From Chaetoderma sp. LZ-2023a (taxonomy: Eukaryota > Mollusca > Caudofoveata > Chaetodermatida > Chaetodermatidae): a DNA stretch of 64,000 nt. Numbering within the stretch: position 1 is the stretch's first letter; each line of letters begins with the position of its first letter. Shown here piece after piece: positions 35,061-46,660 of this stretch. The stretch covers positions 50,020,073 through 50,084,072 of the forward strand of contig CM067360.1 in the NCBI GenBank assembly GCA_034401795.1, written 5' to 3'. Under the pieces are notes generated by a model. That model searched no databases. It had not been told where the DNA came from and saw only the letters and a list, made by a program, of their open reading frames with translations. The position numbers and the translations under genes were made by a program.

Positions 35061-35065
35061 AATTA

Positions 35066-35490
35066 ACTAACCTGGCTAGGTGAGCTTTTGCCATGGTGAC
35101 TGTCCGTTGTCCGTCTATCCATGAGGCATTCATCAAGTTTGCTTTAAAACATATCTTCTCCTAAAGCACTTGGTGGAATTTAATTAAAAATTTGGCTGAA
35201 AGGATTGTTTGCTGGGCTTTAACATTTCTATTCAGAATTTTGATTGGATGATTTTTTGGAGTTGCCATCATTTAAAACACTATAATTTGTATCTCCTTAA
35301 TCAAAGGCCAGATTTCAACAAAACTTGGGTGGACCTATCCTATGGTGGTAGGCTTCAACATTTGTATTGGTCAATTCTTTTGTTAACGATCTTGGATTTA
35401 CCTAAAATTATGCAGAAAACCTTTAAAATATATCCTCATAAACTGATCAGCAGATTTAATAAAATTTGACTGGAAGTATCCTGTTATGAT
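35066..35490 (+). repeat. AGCTCACCTGG element, partial copy B
   Basis: Starts CTGGCTAGGTGAGCTTTTGC and the CCATGGTGACTGTCCGTTGT region, followed by two modules. Its likely other half is at 38530-39355 (closing CAGGTGGGCGATACAGACCC); the motif element 35500-38525 lies between them, so it may have inserted into this one. Confidence 0.55.
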
Positions 35491-35492
35491 AG

Positions 35493-38400
35493 CCTTTCCT
35501 GGGCTAAAACATCATGGATATTCATGAATATCCAAATTCTGTGGAGCTTGAATAAACCAGCTAATCCCAGCCAATCCATGCTTTTAATAACTTGAAATAA
35601 ATAGGATTAGCTTGCTGGTATTCGCCACATAAGTTTCAAGAAAATCCAAGAAAAGCCTAGTTAAAGTAAAATCCAAGAAAATTCCAGATAGCTTGAGCAT
35701 TCCAGAAAATCTGAACTAACTTGCACATTCAAGAAAATCCCAGATAGCTTGAACATTCAAGATAAGCCAAGCTAGCTTGCCGGTATTGGCCACTTAAAAT
35801 CCAAGACAATTCCAGTCAACTTGACCATTCAAGAAAATCCAAGCTAGCTTGACCATTCAAGAAAATTCAAGCTTGCTTGAACGTTAAAAAAAAATCCCTC
35901 CTAGCTTGGATTTTATTCCAGAAATCCCAGCTATCTAGAACTTCAAGAAAATCCCAGCTAATCCTAGCTTTTGAAGTAGGTAAGACATTAACATATAATG
36001 CATGCACGTACACATAAATGCTGCCACACAGAGATTATATATAAATATATATACTTGAAAACCAAAATCATCTTCATGAGAGTTGAACTACATGTAATAC
36101 TCAATAACAAATACAATTTCAGACAGACATTAACAATTGTATGAGTTGCTGACTGATTTGTCTGTTATTAGCTCACCTGGCCTGAAAGGCCAAGTGAGCT
36201 TATGCCGTGGCGACCATCCGTCCATCCATCCGTCCGTCGTCTGTCAACCGTTGCCTTAAAATGCTACTCCTCATTAACCGCTTGGGCGATTTCAACCATA
36301 CCCTATGGTTGTAGGGTCCAGAATTTCCATTTGGAATTTTGATTCCTCATTTTTTGGGTCAAAATCTTAGATTTTATTAAAAATTTACCGGAAATTGTCA
36401 AAATGCTTCTTCTCCTTACCATTTTAACCGATTTCAACCAAATTTGGTTGAAAGAACCCAATGGTCATAGGCTCCAGAACTTCCATTCAGAATTTTGATT
36501 CATCCATTGTTTTGGTCAAAATCATAGATTTTATTACAAATTTACCGGAAATTGTCAAAATGCTTCTTCTCCTTACCACTTTAACCGATTTCAACCAAAT
36601 TTGGTTGAAAGGACCCAATGGTCATAGGCCCCAAAACTCCGTTCAAAATTTTGATTCCTCAATTTTTTGGGTCAAAATCTTAGATTTTATTAAAAATGTA
36701 CCGGAAATTGTCAAATTGCTTCTTCTCCTTACCATTCTGAGCGATTTCAACAAAATTTGGCTGATATGACCCAATCATCATAGGCTCCAGAAATTCCATT
36801 CAGAATTTTGATTCATCAATTTTTTTAGTCAAAATCTTAGATTTTATTAAAAATTTATCAAAAATTGTCAAATTGTTTCTTCTTACCATTCTGAACGATT
36901 TCAACCAAATTTGATTGAAACTACCCAATGGTCATAGGCTCTAGAAATTCCATTCAGAATTTTGATTCCTCAATCTTTTGGTTAAAAATCTTAGATTTTA
37001 TTAAAAATTTACCGGAAATTGTCAAATTGCTTCTTCTTACCATTCTGAGCGATGTCAACCAAATTTGGCTGAATGGTTATAGACTCCAGATTTCCATTCA
37101 GAATTTTGAATGCTGTTTCTCCTTACCATTCTGAGCGATTTCAACCAAATCTGCCTCAAAGGGCCCTATGGTCATAGGCGCCAGAACCTCCATTCAGAAT
37201 TTTGATTCATCAAGTTTTTTTGGTGAAAATTTGAGATTTTATGAAAAATGTACTGGAAATTGTCAAATTGCTTCTCCTTATCATCTTGACCGGTGTTAAC
37301 CAAATTAGGCTGAAAGTGTTCTATAGCCATAGGCTCTAGAACATCCGTTCAGAATTTTGATTCATCAATTTTTTGCGTGAAAATCTGAGATTTTATGAAA
37401 AATTTACCGGAAGTTGTCAAATTGCTACCCCTCTTTAGCTGCTTGACATATTTCAAAAAGAATTTCTCCAATGGGTTCTATGGTGGTAGGCTCTAGAAAA
37501 TCTATTCATAATTTTGATTGATAAATTTTTTGTTGGAAAATCCTAGATTTTATGAAAAATTTACTAGAAATTGTAAAAACAATGCTTCTTAGTTGCTTGA
37601 CATATTTCAAACAAATTTGGCTAGAGTGGCGCTATCAAGGTAGACTAGAATTTCTATTCAGAATTTTGATTGGTAAATCTTTTGGGTGGCCATCTTGGAT
37701 TTTCCGAAAATTATCCATCATATTTATTTGAATGCAAATGGTTCAAATGCTAATGGTCCAGGTGAGCGCCACAGGCCCTTGGGCCTTTTATTCTTATATA
37801 CAGAGATTGTTAATGTACCATAATATTTAGAAAGTGATGATCACTGCATTATTTCTATAGAAATGAAAAAGCTATACCACAACTGGTAACTCTGAATAAA
37901 TCTCTGTAAATCAATAGAATACATACCTCAAAATACAGTTCTGTTTCCATTTAAGCTTACTGATGCGAAGCATTCTATCTAACAGTACTGTCACTGTTTC
38001 CAAACTATCATATTCTATATATCCATAGCTGGTAATGATCAATGCAATGAATGTACTGTTTGCTTTTTTACAAAGGCTTTAAATTTCCCGCCAATTTACC
38101 AGGTCAAGGTCACCTCTACATAACTATAGAACCTGTTCTTGCCTTAGTGCAAGCTATTTGAAGATAATCCAAGGTAGCGTAAGTGAATCTACAAATTCAA
38201 GGATCTCCAAGTAGCTTGGATTCTCTTATGTCTGACAAATCACAGTCCTAGAAAATCAAAGCTAGCTTGCATTCTGTCAAATCAGAAAAGTTCAAGCAAA
38301 TCCAAGAAACTTGCACTTTTTCATGATGACATTAAAAAGGTCCTAGAAAATCCCAGCTAGCTTGAATTCTGAGAGGTGGGATTTTCAAGAAGTTCAAGCT

Positions 38401-38525
38401 ATTACATAATGCCCAAGCTAATTCAAGGCAATCCAAGCTCGTATGGGTTGAATAATTTTCCAGTAATTTGGATATTCAAGAAAATCTAAGCTAATCCAAG
38501 TTAACTTGAACTTTATTTCACACAG
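35493..38525 (-). mobile_element. AGCTTGGATTTTCTTGAA-motif element, copy 2 (occupied)
   Basis: Inverted copy of 25012-26330 at high similarity, including the unique middle, interrupted at 36169/37788 by the next feature. The pair is in opposite orientation about 9 kb apart. Confidence 0.65.
36170..37787 (+). mobile_element. AGCTCACCTGG satellite-bearing element, complete (1,618 bp)
   Basis: Begins AGCTCACCTGGCC, ends AGGCCCTTGGGCCTT, flanked by TTATT at 36165-36169 and 37788-37792. The unoccupied site exists in copy 1 of the host element (complement of TCTGTTATTCTTATA near 25734-25748). Body: about nine modules of ~154-157 bp (one shortened to ~86), each with GATTTCAACCAAATTTGG (36429, 36586, 36743, 36897, 37051, 37137, 37291, 37450, 37604), CAGAATTTTGATT and CTTAGATTTTATTAAAAATT. 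Short open frames across modules are by-products. No enzyme is encoded, so mobilisation must be in trans. Confidence 0.8.
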
Positions 38526-38529
38526 GCAG

Positions 38530-39355
38530 TGAGTAGAACTATTAAAAAATTTGATTTGTCAATTTTTTGTTCATCCCTCTTGGACTATCTGAAAATCTTC
38601 TAAAAATCTGTTAATATGTCTTTTAAACAGTGTTGCAGATTTTAGCCAAATATGGATGGATGGATCTTACTGTTGTAGGGTTCAGAACTGCTATTGAGAA
38701 TTTTCCGTGGTAGAATTTTTGGGTGGCCATCTTGGATTTTCCAGAGATTTTCCAAAAATCCTTTAATATATGTACATATAAAGCTGCTTTATTAAATTTG
38801 ACTGGAAGGATCCTAAGGTGGGATGCTACTAATGATTAATGTCTTAATCAATGGCCCAATTTCAATGAACTTGGATGAAACTATCCTAATGCGGTAGATG
38901 CAAACACTTCTAACAGAAAATTGGATTGGTCAGGTTTTTGCAACCATTTTGGATTTCAAAATATCTCCGGGAAATTGTTTAAACCAATACTATGAAAATG
39001 ACTGGCCACAAATTGTCTATTCCGGCTACAAAATCAATTGCGGTCACACCCCTTCATGTAGCCGCATCTGGAAAAGTATACAAGGAAGGGCCAAACCGTG
39101 TCTTGGTATCCAGACTCAAACACAAGTTCACGTCAGGACAAAATAAGCACTATCAAGCTTCTTGAATAAGTAATACTATGAAAATGACTGGCCACAATTA
39201 ATTTTGTACTTTTAAAAGTTAAATTTCTCTTTCTGGTCCGGACTTTTGAATATCCGATAAAAATATCTATGTGGTTCTACATGTATTCTAACATTCAAGT
39301 TTAAATGCCAATGTTTCAGGTGGGCGATACAGACCCCTTGGCTCTCTTGTTATTA
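38530..39355 (+). repeat. AGCTCACCTGG element, partial copy B, second half
   Basis: GGTGGCCATCTTGGATTTTC modules and the closing GGTGGGCGATACAGACCCCT. Contains the insert at 38986-39197. Confidence 0.5.
38998..39165 (+). CDS. Small ankyrin-like ORF in a 160-bp insert with 26-bp direct repeats
   Basis: A 55-codon frame from ATG 38998 to TGA 39165 includes TPLHVAASGK, the signature of an ankyrin repeat, followed by KVYKEGPNRVLVSRLKHKF. A 26-bp direct repeat (AATACTATGAAAATGACTGG..) at 38986-39011 and 39172-39197 brackets it, as a long target duplication would. Only one incomplete ankyrin unit is present; it may be an exon fragment carried by retroposition. Not necessarily expressed. Confidence 0.3.
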   Translation: MTGHKLSIPATKSIAVTPLHVAASGKVYKEGPNRVLVSRLKHKFTSGQNKHYQAS

Positions 39356-39359
39356 TCAT

Positions 39360-39890
39360 GTCACCTTTCATCATTACCGGATAATCACAGAACTGCTGCT
39401 ATTAATCTTGTCTCAGGAAATTGGTATACATTATTTCCAAGTCCCTACATTTGCTAGAGTTGCGTAGAATTGCTACGCTACTTTGTCATGTCTAATGTGT
39501 TAATGTCGTTAGTTTTGACAAATAGATCAGATCTCAATGACAAATTGCCAATTCTAGTCTCAAACCCCATTGTCCTTCATGTGTTCCTACCATGCAGCTA
39601 TTTATTCATATGCAAACAGCACAATGTATAGTACTGATGAACCTTTAAATGAACACCTTGACAGCACAACAGAATGTAGAATGGCCTTCAGAGGTATCAC
39701 ATTTAAAGGGAGATGATTTAACAAGTCTGAGACAAATGTCTCCCCAGGTATTAAACAATAGCTTTGTGTGAGCAGCCTTTTCTCATTTAAACTCGAGTGT
39801 GTCATGGGATTTACTGGCACAAATATACTATCAATGAAAACTTACCATGTCACTAATGGCGCCGGCAGGGGGTTAGCAGTGGCAAATATG
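39360..39890. other. Unassigned sequence
   Basis: No gene or repeat recognised. Confidence 0.5.
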
Positions 39891-39909
39891 CCTTGTTACC
39901 CAATTCACC

Positions 39910-40288
39910 TTTCCAGAGTACCCACCCATCATATGATGTCATAATGAACTGCGTGATGTGTACAATGACATCATAATGAATGACCTCGATAAGTACGTCA
40001 CGAACGCATATTTGAAGACGGTCTATGCATTGTTGTACAAATTGTTTGCTTTTACTATTTAATAAATATTCTGTTGAATATTTTGAAACTAATTTGACTG
40101 GGCGCTGTTGCTGCCATAGGCAGCAACAGCACCCAGTCAAATTAGTTACAAAATATTCAACAGCTTCCCTTTATAGTTTTCAGGAAATTGATAGCTAGGG
40201 CATTTGGGGATCGATCAATCCCAACATGACGAGGTGTGGGTGGAGCTTAGCTAGTGATGGGCGGGGCATGGGCTAAAAATGGAAAGGT
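39910..40288 (-). repeat. Foldback family FB1, copy 6 (best-preserved core)
   Basis: Inverted core 40070-40163: GTTGAATATTTTGAAACTAA..TTGACTGGGCGCTGTTGCTGCC facing the complement with only a few mismatches; closes with GGAAAGGTCCATTC. Confidence 0.85.
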
Positions 40289-40409
40289 CCATTCTAACAA
40301 TATCTAAACACAAATTTTAATCAATAATGTCTTTTAACTCTGTAATGGTCAAGCCAACCAAAATCGGCCTCTGTCATGTGGTCTTTAGGATTGACTATTT
40401 GCAGGCCAA

Positions 40410-40535
40410 CCGAAGACTATTTTTGAAAATTTACCATTCAAATGCCTGTTTCGATAGCTTAGCCAGTTATTCCAATGCTAAATTTTCTAAAATAATCCTC
40501 TTGCTCAGCAAATGAACATTCAGTAAGTAAATATT
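40410..40535. repeat. Foldback family FB2, decayed copy
   Basis: GACTATTTTTGAAAATTTAC..AGCCAGTTATTCCAATGCTA keeps the family order but the palindrome is degraded. Confidence 0.45.
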
Positions 40536-40618
40536 TTTCTTGACCAATTTTGATGACTAAATGGTTAAATTTGTTGTCGTTGCTACTTATCTAGACGAAC
40601 CTATGGCAAGAGAAATTT

Positions 40619-40694
40619 GTCGCTACTGCTACTACTGCTGCTGCTACTACTACTGCTGCTACTACTACTGCTGCTGCTGCTACTATGGCTGCTG

Positions 40695-40752
<58 letters not shown>

Positions 40753-40766
40753 CGCTACTACTATAG
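40619..40766. repeat. CTA/CTG trinucleotide array
   Basis: About 49 CTA or CTG triplets. Gives apparent poly-Tyr/Cys, poly-Thr and poly-Val frames. Confidence 0.95.
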
Positions 40767-40769
40767 TGT

Positions 40770-40955
40770 TTGCAACAGAATGTATATTAAATTGTAAATT
40801 CACCAAAGCCCATGATGATACAATTCAGGTGCTTACTGTGACAGTCGCACCTTTGTCACTTTCATGTCGGACATATGTCATTTGATTATGACGTTAGCTA
40901 ACAAGTAACATATTTTGATTATGAGATCAGATACTTGAGTGACAGATTGAAAACA
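40770..40955 (+). repeat. FB1 tail fragment
   Basis: ACAGAATGTATATTAAATTG and the GATTATGACGT..GATACTTGAGTGACAGATTG tail of FB1, without the hairpin core; the triplet array replaces it. Confidence 0.5.
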
Positions 40956-41029
40956 AATTTGATAGAATTGCGGCAATGCAATATTACATAGAATTTTGTC
41001 TATTTCTTGTGACACAACAACTTTAAGAC

Positions 41030-41270
41030 TTGTCAGAAACAATTACTGAAATTGGGGCAACTGTATGTTTTTGAGGAAAACAATAATAAATTTTTATCAT
41101 AACTCCGAACATAAATTTATCGAATAACAAATAATTTCTTTGAACAGAATAAGGTATAATTAGACACATCTTGTCTGTCACATTTAATGTCCTTCAACCG
41201 CTTAATAAACCTCTTAATTCCATAAACAGAGTTGATTCTTAGAGGAAAACTGCTTTTTATTGGCTTCTCT
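41030..41270 (+). repeat. Dispersed repeat, also at ~54640-54910
   Basis: Shared ordered words include TTAGACA..CTGTCTG..TTTAATGT..CTTCAACC..TCTTAATTCCA..CAGAG..GATTG over about 200 bp. Confidence 0.45.
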
Positions 41271-42720
41271 CCATCGCTATTGTTATGCTCATGTCGTTTA
41301 TTATTTGCAACTGAACGTGTGATAAGCGACTATGATGAGGTAATCACCGTCAACATAGCGACCATTGACCTAGCAACAGAGTGAACTCTGTAAAAAGTGT
41401 GATGTTCTCAAAACATGTTATGAAATGCTCCAAGAGTGTATCTGCAATAGCTGTACTATATCGTAAATATATGAATACAAACATATTGTCTGTCAAATAA
41501 TCATCATATCTATCCAAGTTTGTTATTTAATTTTACATTTGAGCTTTGCAACATTGTATTCCTGGCCAATAATTCCATTTCACAGCCCAAATTAGAGGAA
41601 AGCGGTAAAGCAAAATAATTTTATAATTTTAAATTGTTTTACATCACTTTGTAAATTTAATCATGATCATTGGAAATTTTCTACAATGAAAACTGTGGTA
41701 TACAGACCACAAAGACGATACATTTATTTTGTAATAAAAAATCTATTGCACCGACTGAATCAAATGAAATTATTATCTTCATTTGCTGACACCATTTCCA
41801 TAAATAGATTTCTTAATTAGTATCTTATTATGTCAGCGAATGTTGTCCCCAGATGGTTTAGCGTAGTATTCATTTTCAGGTAGGCCATCTATCCGCATCT
41901 ATTTTACATGACCTTATGCCTCCACGTATCCAGGCTAATTTACTACTTAGGCACACCTTTTTTCGTATTACCCTTGCCTCCGTAGGGGAAGAGGGTTTTG
42001 CATCGAGATCTGTATCAGCGCGAGGGTCTGTGTGTCTGGAGATATATCTAAGAAATTACAGATCTGGTTTGGCTCACAATGATGGAACTTGCTGTGCAAG
42101 AGGATTTCCAGACTTTGGCTGTCTTCCCGACAAAATGAACCTGTATACGTATTTGATCAAATTCTGGATTTGTTGCATAATTTAAAAACTATTTGTCCAA
42201 TTTGGCTCAAATCTTGACACAAGAAATGGTGTGACGCTTGACTAGAATTCCACAACTTTGGGTTTGATAAAAAAACGTCCAGAAAATCAGGGAAAATCTG
42301 GACTGCAATCTCTGATTGCTTTTGTTCTATATATGACCATGCCCTTTGTATGTCTTTAGTCCATGGCAGAATTTTATTGACCAATCAAATGCATATTCAG
42401 CTTACAATTGACCACTGAAACCATAATAAGTCTGTTATATATATTCTCTTCTAGATGGGCACCAGACAGATTAAAGATTGGCGGGAAACAATTTGTGAAT
42501 ATTGGAGCAAATTCATGCTTTCATTGAAAACAAAAAGCAATCTTGTGCTAATATTGAACACAAATTTGTAATAGAATTGACCAATTCCTGCATATCTATA
42601 GTGACGTAGGTTTTGCTACTATTATTATTCTGAAACCATCTAATGGTATTCAAGAAAGCTGCCTTTCTGTACCCAAATGATTATAAATAGAGTAATTTTC
42701 TTAGTATAACATTCGCAAAT
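41271..42720. other. Unassigned sequence; one possible exon
   Basis: Mostly AT-rich without repeats. The frame 41916-42185 includes GSVCLEIYLRNYRSGLAHND followed by GTCC, faintly like the N-terminal (MNNL) part of Notch ligands, and TTTTCAG stands near 41880. Far too weak to call a gene. Confidence 0.3.
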
Positions 42721-42727
42721 TCAGGGC

Positions 42728-43095
42728 CCAATGGATGAATCCGATCTGTCAGTCAAGTATATGACATCATAATCAATTACATCACATGTAGGCTGATGCC
42801 ACAATCATAATTAGTGGAAATACTCCACCATGAACCTGGAATAGTCCATTAGTTCTTTGAATTGTATGTCTTAATTTCCAATTTAATAAACATTCTGTTG
42901 AATATTTTGAAACTAATTTGAATGGGCGCTGTTGTTGCCATAGGCAGCAATAGCCCCAAGTCAAACTTAGTTTCAAAATATTCAACAGATTAAGCTGTAT
43001 ACTTACCATGAAATAGGGATTTTAGGAATTCAGGATTCAAAGTGGGCGGAACTTGTCTATAGATGGGCGGGGCATAGCTAGAAATGGATCCCTCT
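42728..43095 (-). repeat. Foldback family FB1, copy 7
   Basis: Inverted core about 42896-42988 with the GGGCGCTGTTGTTGCC..GGCAGCAATAGCCCC centre; closes GGGGCATAGCTAGAAATGGA. Confidence 0.8.
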
Positions 43096-43099
43096 ATTC

Positions 43100-44140
43100 T
43101 GGGGATCCAAAATAATCTATTGCAGAAATGATCACAGATCCTGCGCTGATTCACTTGCATCAATCTGTGATTTCTGATGTACCGCTTTAATGTCAATGCC
43201 TCATTATTGTATTCATTAGTCAAGTCAGAGAAACAGAAAATTGCATTGACTGAGAGTGAGAAATCTTCCACAAGTGAATCATTTTAAAAGACATCATCAG
43301 GTTATTGCTTTTCCTCGAAAGAAGATTGAATACAGGAAAACCGCTTTGAGACATAGACCCTTTCTTAATGCGACCACCTGTCTTAAGGAGAAGACCATCT
43401 GTCTTTATTCAGCAGGTCTTGGTGCTCCAAAAGCGGCTTGCTTGAGGGTTTAAAGCTATCGTATGCCAAGTAAATTACCAGATTAGGCTAATAAAAATGC
43501 TCAGAGTTTTGCTGCTAAGAGCCACTCTGCAATCTTGTATCGAGTTGTCACATCAAAAGTCCCTTTATGGACCGGACTAGACAGGTAATACAATTTTAAT
43601 CGAGCTGTGCTTGTCCAGTCAATAGTTTCCAACGTGCTTAAGGCTAATTATATTTAGAAAGTTGGCTGACAATTATAGCAGTAAGAACATTCGGTCAAAT
43701 TGTTCTCAAAATAATATAGCTGATAATACAGTTTTCACCTGAACTAATGATTTGTAAATGATTTGAATGGAAATCATTGCAGCAACAATTTTAAATCAAA
43801 CTGTTCTCAAAACATGCAATGTAATAGCACTTACTGCAGATATTTGGAGCAATTTTATTGCCAGTCGAAGGCAGCACCAATTTTGTCAAATTGGTCTCGG
43901 AATAATCAATGGAGTTTCAATAATTTGGCTAACATTTTTGCATGACACGCAGTTAGGCTTATGCGATTTACGTTATTGAGGTTTCCAAAATCCTCCAGGC
44001 ACATGCACAATCTGATGTACAGTGATTATAAATGATATGATTACCAAATGATTGACAATGAAATGAACACAACTACAGCAGTTGCTAACACCTATGAGAC
44101 TGGATTTCGATAGCGTATATGAAAAGCCACCTGGCCCATC
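43100..44140. other. Unassigned sequence with decayed foldback words
   Basis: TCAAATTGTTCTCAAAATA words near 43695, 43795 and 43885 resemble FB1-type arms. No gene recognised. Confidence 0.4.
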
Positions 44141-44149
44141 CCAGGCCAA

Positions 44150-45440
44150 TCTATGGCCCATTGTGCTCCACAACAGCATATACGGAAATTCCTATCTAAT
44201 GTTACTCTATGCCTCATCCAAGACAAGATCAATGACTTCGCTGGATCATGTGAAAGTGGCTTCAAACGGGAATGCAGCTGCACATACATTGTATGGGATA
44301 AACGCATGCTTGTGTCAGTAGTCATGTCCAAACACTGGAATTTCCACAAAATGGGCATTGGCATGTCACGAGCCTTCGACACAATTAAACCCTCAACGAT
44401 CCTAGATGTACTATGCCAGGCCAGTTGCAATGGAGATGAGCCATGACTAGTGAGACTACTGCTTGCAGACAACCAAGCTGAGGGTATGAGTCAAGTCAGT
44501 GAAGTCTGTAGAGTTTGAAACATCAATCGGCTCCCCACACGGAGATGGTCTATCTGTGCTTTTCATCTGTTACGTTGCTGCTCCATTGAAATCCATACGG
44601 GAGAGTTCCACAAGACCAAACCCCCCAGTGTTAATACTGGGTATGCCGCTAGAGATGGAATATGCCGACGATGTAGACTTCATAGACGAGGAAAAGAAAC
44701 CCCTTGACGAATTTCTCCCAATAGCTGCAAGCAAGCTATAAATTGAGAATCGCTTTATGAGTGAATCCAAAACAGAGTTCACCCACATATACCTATCTAC
44801 AAAGCATGAAACTAAAGAAAATGACGATCCACTTTGTGACGGAGAAACATGGAGGAAAAGTAAAATCCTGGGCTCACTGCTTTGCAGTACTGCTGACATT
44901 GCTGCACGCTGCGTCATGGGGAACATAGCTTTCCAGTCCTTCTGGAAGCTATGGATTCGTAGATAAAAGATTCCCGTGCCAAAAATACTATGGTTATACA
45001 ATGCAACGTGCGTATCCTGGATGCTGTATAACTGTAACAGCTGGACAGCTCCAAAGACAGCTCTAAACAAACTCGATGTCTGCCACCGCAAACACCTATG
45101 CACCATCACTGGACACCGATGGCCAGACAGCATAATTTCCAATGATGGACTTTACAAGATGTGTAATACATTGCCGCTGTCTGTAAAAGTCACCCAGCAA
45201 AGATTGGCCATGTGCTAAGGATGCCAGAAGAGACAACAGCACAGAGAGGCTTGGAATTCGCACTACTCGGAGCCAGCAAATACAAAGTCAGGGGAGGACG
45301 TCATTGCATAAATCTGCTACGTGTGGTGTGAGGTCACCCTCAGAAAGCAGGACTCGGTACACTCATGTCAAGAATGAACCTGAGGAAGCTAAGGATTTTG
45401 GCTGTGGACAAGAGACAGTGGGCAAAAGCGAAGGATTGAT
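44150..45440 (+). pseudogene. Non-LTR retrotransposon (LINE) reverse transcriptase remnant
   Basis: Successive plus-strand frames with breaks: 44153-44446 (KMGIGMSRAFDTIKPSTILD, RT A-like box), 44499-44741 (FETSIGSPHGDGLSVLF, then MEYADDVDF, the catalytic YxDD-type box, LPIAASKL), 44757-44966 (SESKTEFTHIYLS, GSLLCSTADIAARC), 44976-45218 (MLYNCNSWTAPK, LDVCHRKHLCTITGHRWP) and C-terminal pieces to about 45420. Together they cover the RT palm, thumb and C-terminal region of one LINE ORF2. At least four frameshifts or stops; 5' part and endonuclease not seen. Clade not assigned. Confidence 0.8.
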
Positions 45441-45529
45441 TGCCATTGTAGGATGCTTCTACTACTACAGCCGCAGAATAAAGTAATCATACATAGAAAT
45501 GACAAGTGCTAATTGTACCTACATCTGTT

Positions 45530-45625
45530 AGATAATACTACTGAATGCCAGGAAATGATTATTCTTAGAATAATTTGACAAAGTTGTTGCTGCCTTAGTC
45601 AACAATGACTGGCAATCAAATTGCT
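45530..45625. repeat. Decayed foldback (FB1-like core)
   Basis: TAATTTGACAAAGTTGTTGC..GACTGGCAATCAAATTGCTC inverted words. Confidence 0.35.
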
Positions 45626-45629
45626 CAAA

Positions 45630-46660
45630 ATATTGGCCAGATTTTCGAGAGATTCGTCAGGGAACATATGGACCGTAGCTTCATGATGACCACCCCACAT
45701 TGTTCCACGTCTCCGACTCCTGAACCAGCCATGGTAAAAGGCATGCCGGCCCTCATTGGTCTGTATGGCTTGCCTGGCTGTTCCAGAGTTATCCAGGCAC
45801 CCATCGTAAATGGCGCCCCCCCAACCACGAGGTTTCTCAGTGGTTCCGTATTGCAGGCCATCTTTACCTGAACTACAGAATGGTCCCAAAGCCTGTAGTG
45901 GACGACCGCATGGCTTTGGGAGAAGATGCGCAGACTTGGTCCCGGTCTGACACGGGACCCTTGTGCGCGACAGCTATGTGTTCAGCTAATACTGCATGGG
46001 CGGATGCGGAGAAAAGTGTGAGGGTTGTGATTTCGTCTCTCTCACACGTTTCCAACCTGCTACAAGTGGTGGTACAATGTAGCAGCTTCTGTATTCAAGC
46101 AGAGTGCTCCTATGACAGTCCAATGAGCCATACAAGACGGCATCAATTTGTCATTGGACTGCCTCACTAGGAGCGTCACAAGATCTCTAGTTCTTTTATG
46201 GGCTGATGAGGACTCCTATGCAGGGCCCTGGATTGTTCAGGGCCGAAGGATGCAGGGACCTGAACGAAATGGTAATTGCCGTAAATAAGCCACTTTGCAA
46301 ACAGTTTGTAGTTCTAAGGCAAGAATGTCTTCACGCCCATGTCTCTCGTTTTGTGCAGCCTAGAGAAGGTGGCCATCTCAGATGCCAACCTCCCCCCCCC
46401 CCCATACAATGTAGGCCATGGCAACATCAGCGTAGGCAAGCACATAGGTTGGGGGACAGGCCCCACCTCCCCAGCCTGCTAGGCAGCGCACACTGCGAGG
46501 TGGTAGTGGTGCCAGCAGGGGTGGGTGTGTCTGGCCATGGGAACCATGTCTGAGAGCGCACTTCCTGTGAGGAGCTCGGTGCTGCCAGGAACAGCTTTGG
46601 CATCAGCACCGCCCGTGTATTGTTGTGTTCTTCCTCGGCCCCTAGATGGGCCTGTAGGAG
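45630..46660 (+). pseudogene. Probable upstream part of DIRS element (ORF1-like), unconfirmed
   Basis: GC-richer than its surroundings, like the adjoining RT, and with many broken frames on both strands (for example 46206-46553 plus, 46427-46978 minus). A poly-C tract lies at 46390-46402. The position directly before the DIRS RT suggests ORF1/gag remains, but no motif confirms it. Confidence 0.3.

Noticed and set aside
36461..37134. Two 68-102-codon frames with repeated IQNFDSSIFW..KILDFIKNLPEIVKLL
   Set aside because: The repeated peptide follows from ~155-bp satellite modules, whose lengths are mostly not multiples of three; frames are not maintained over the array.
40561..40885. Poly-Tyr, poly-Thr and poly-Val frames
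   Set aside because: By-products of the CTA/CTG triplet array.
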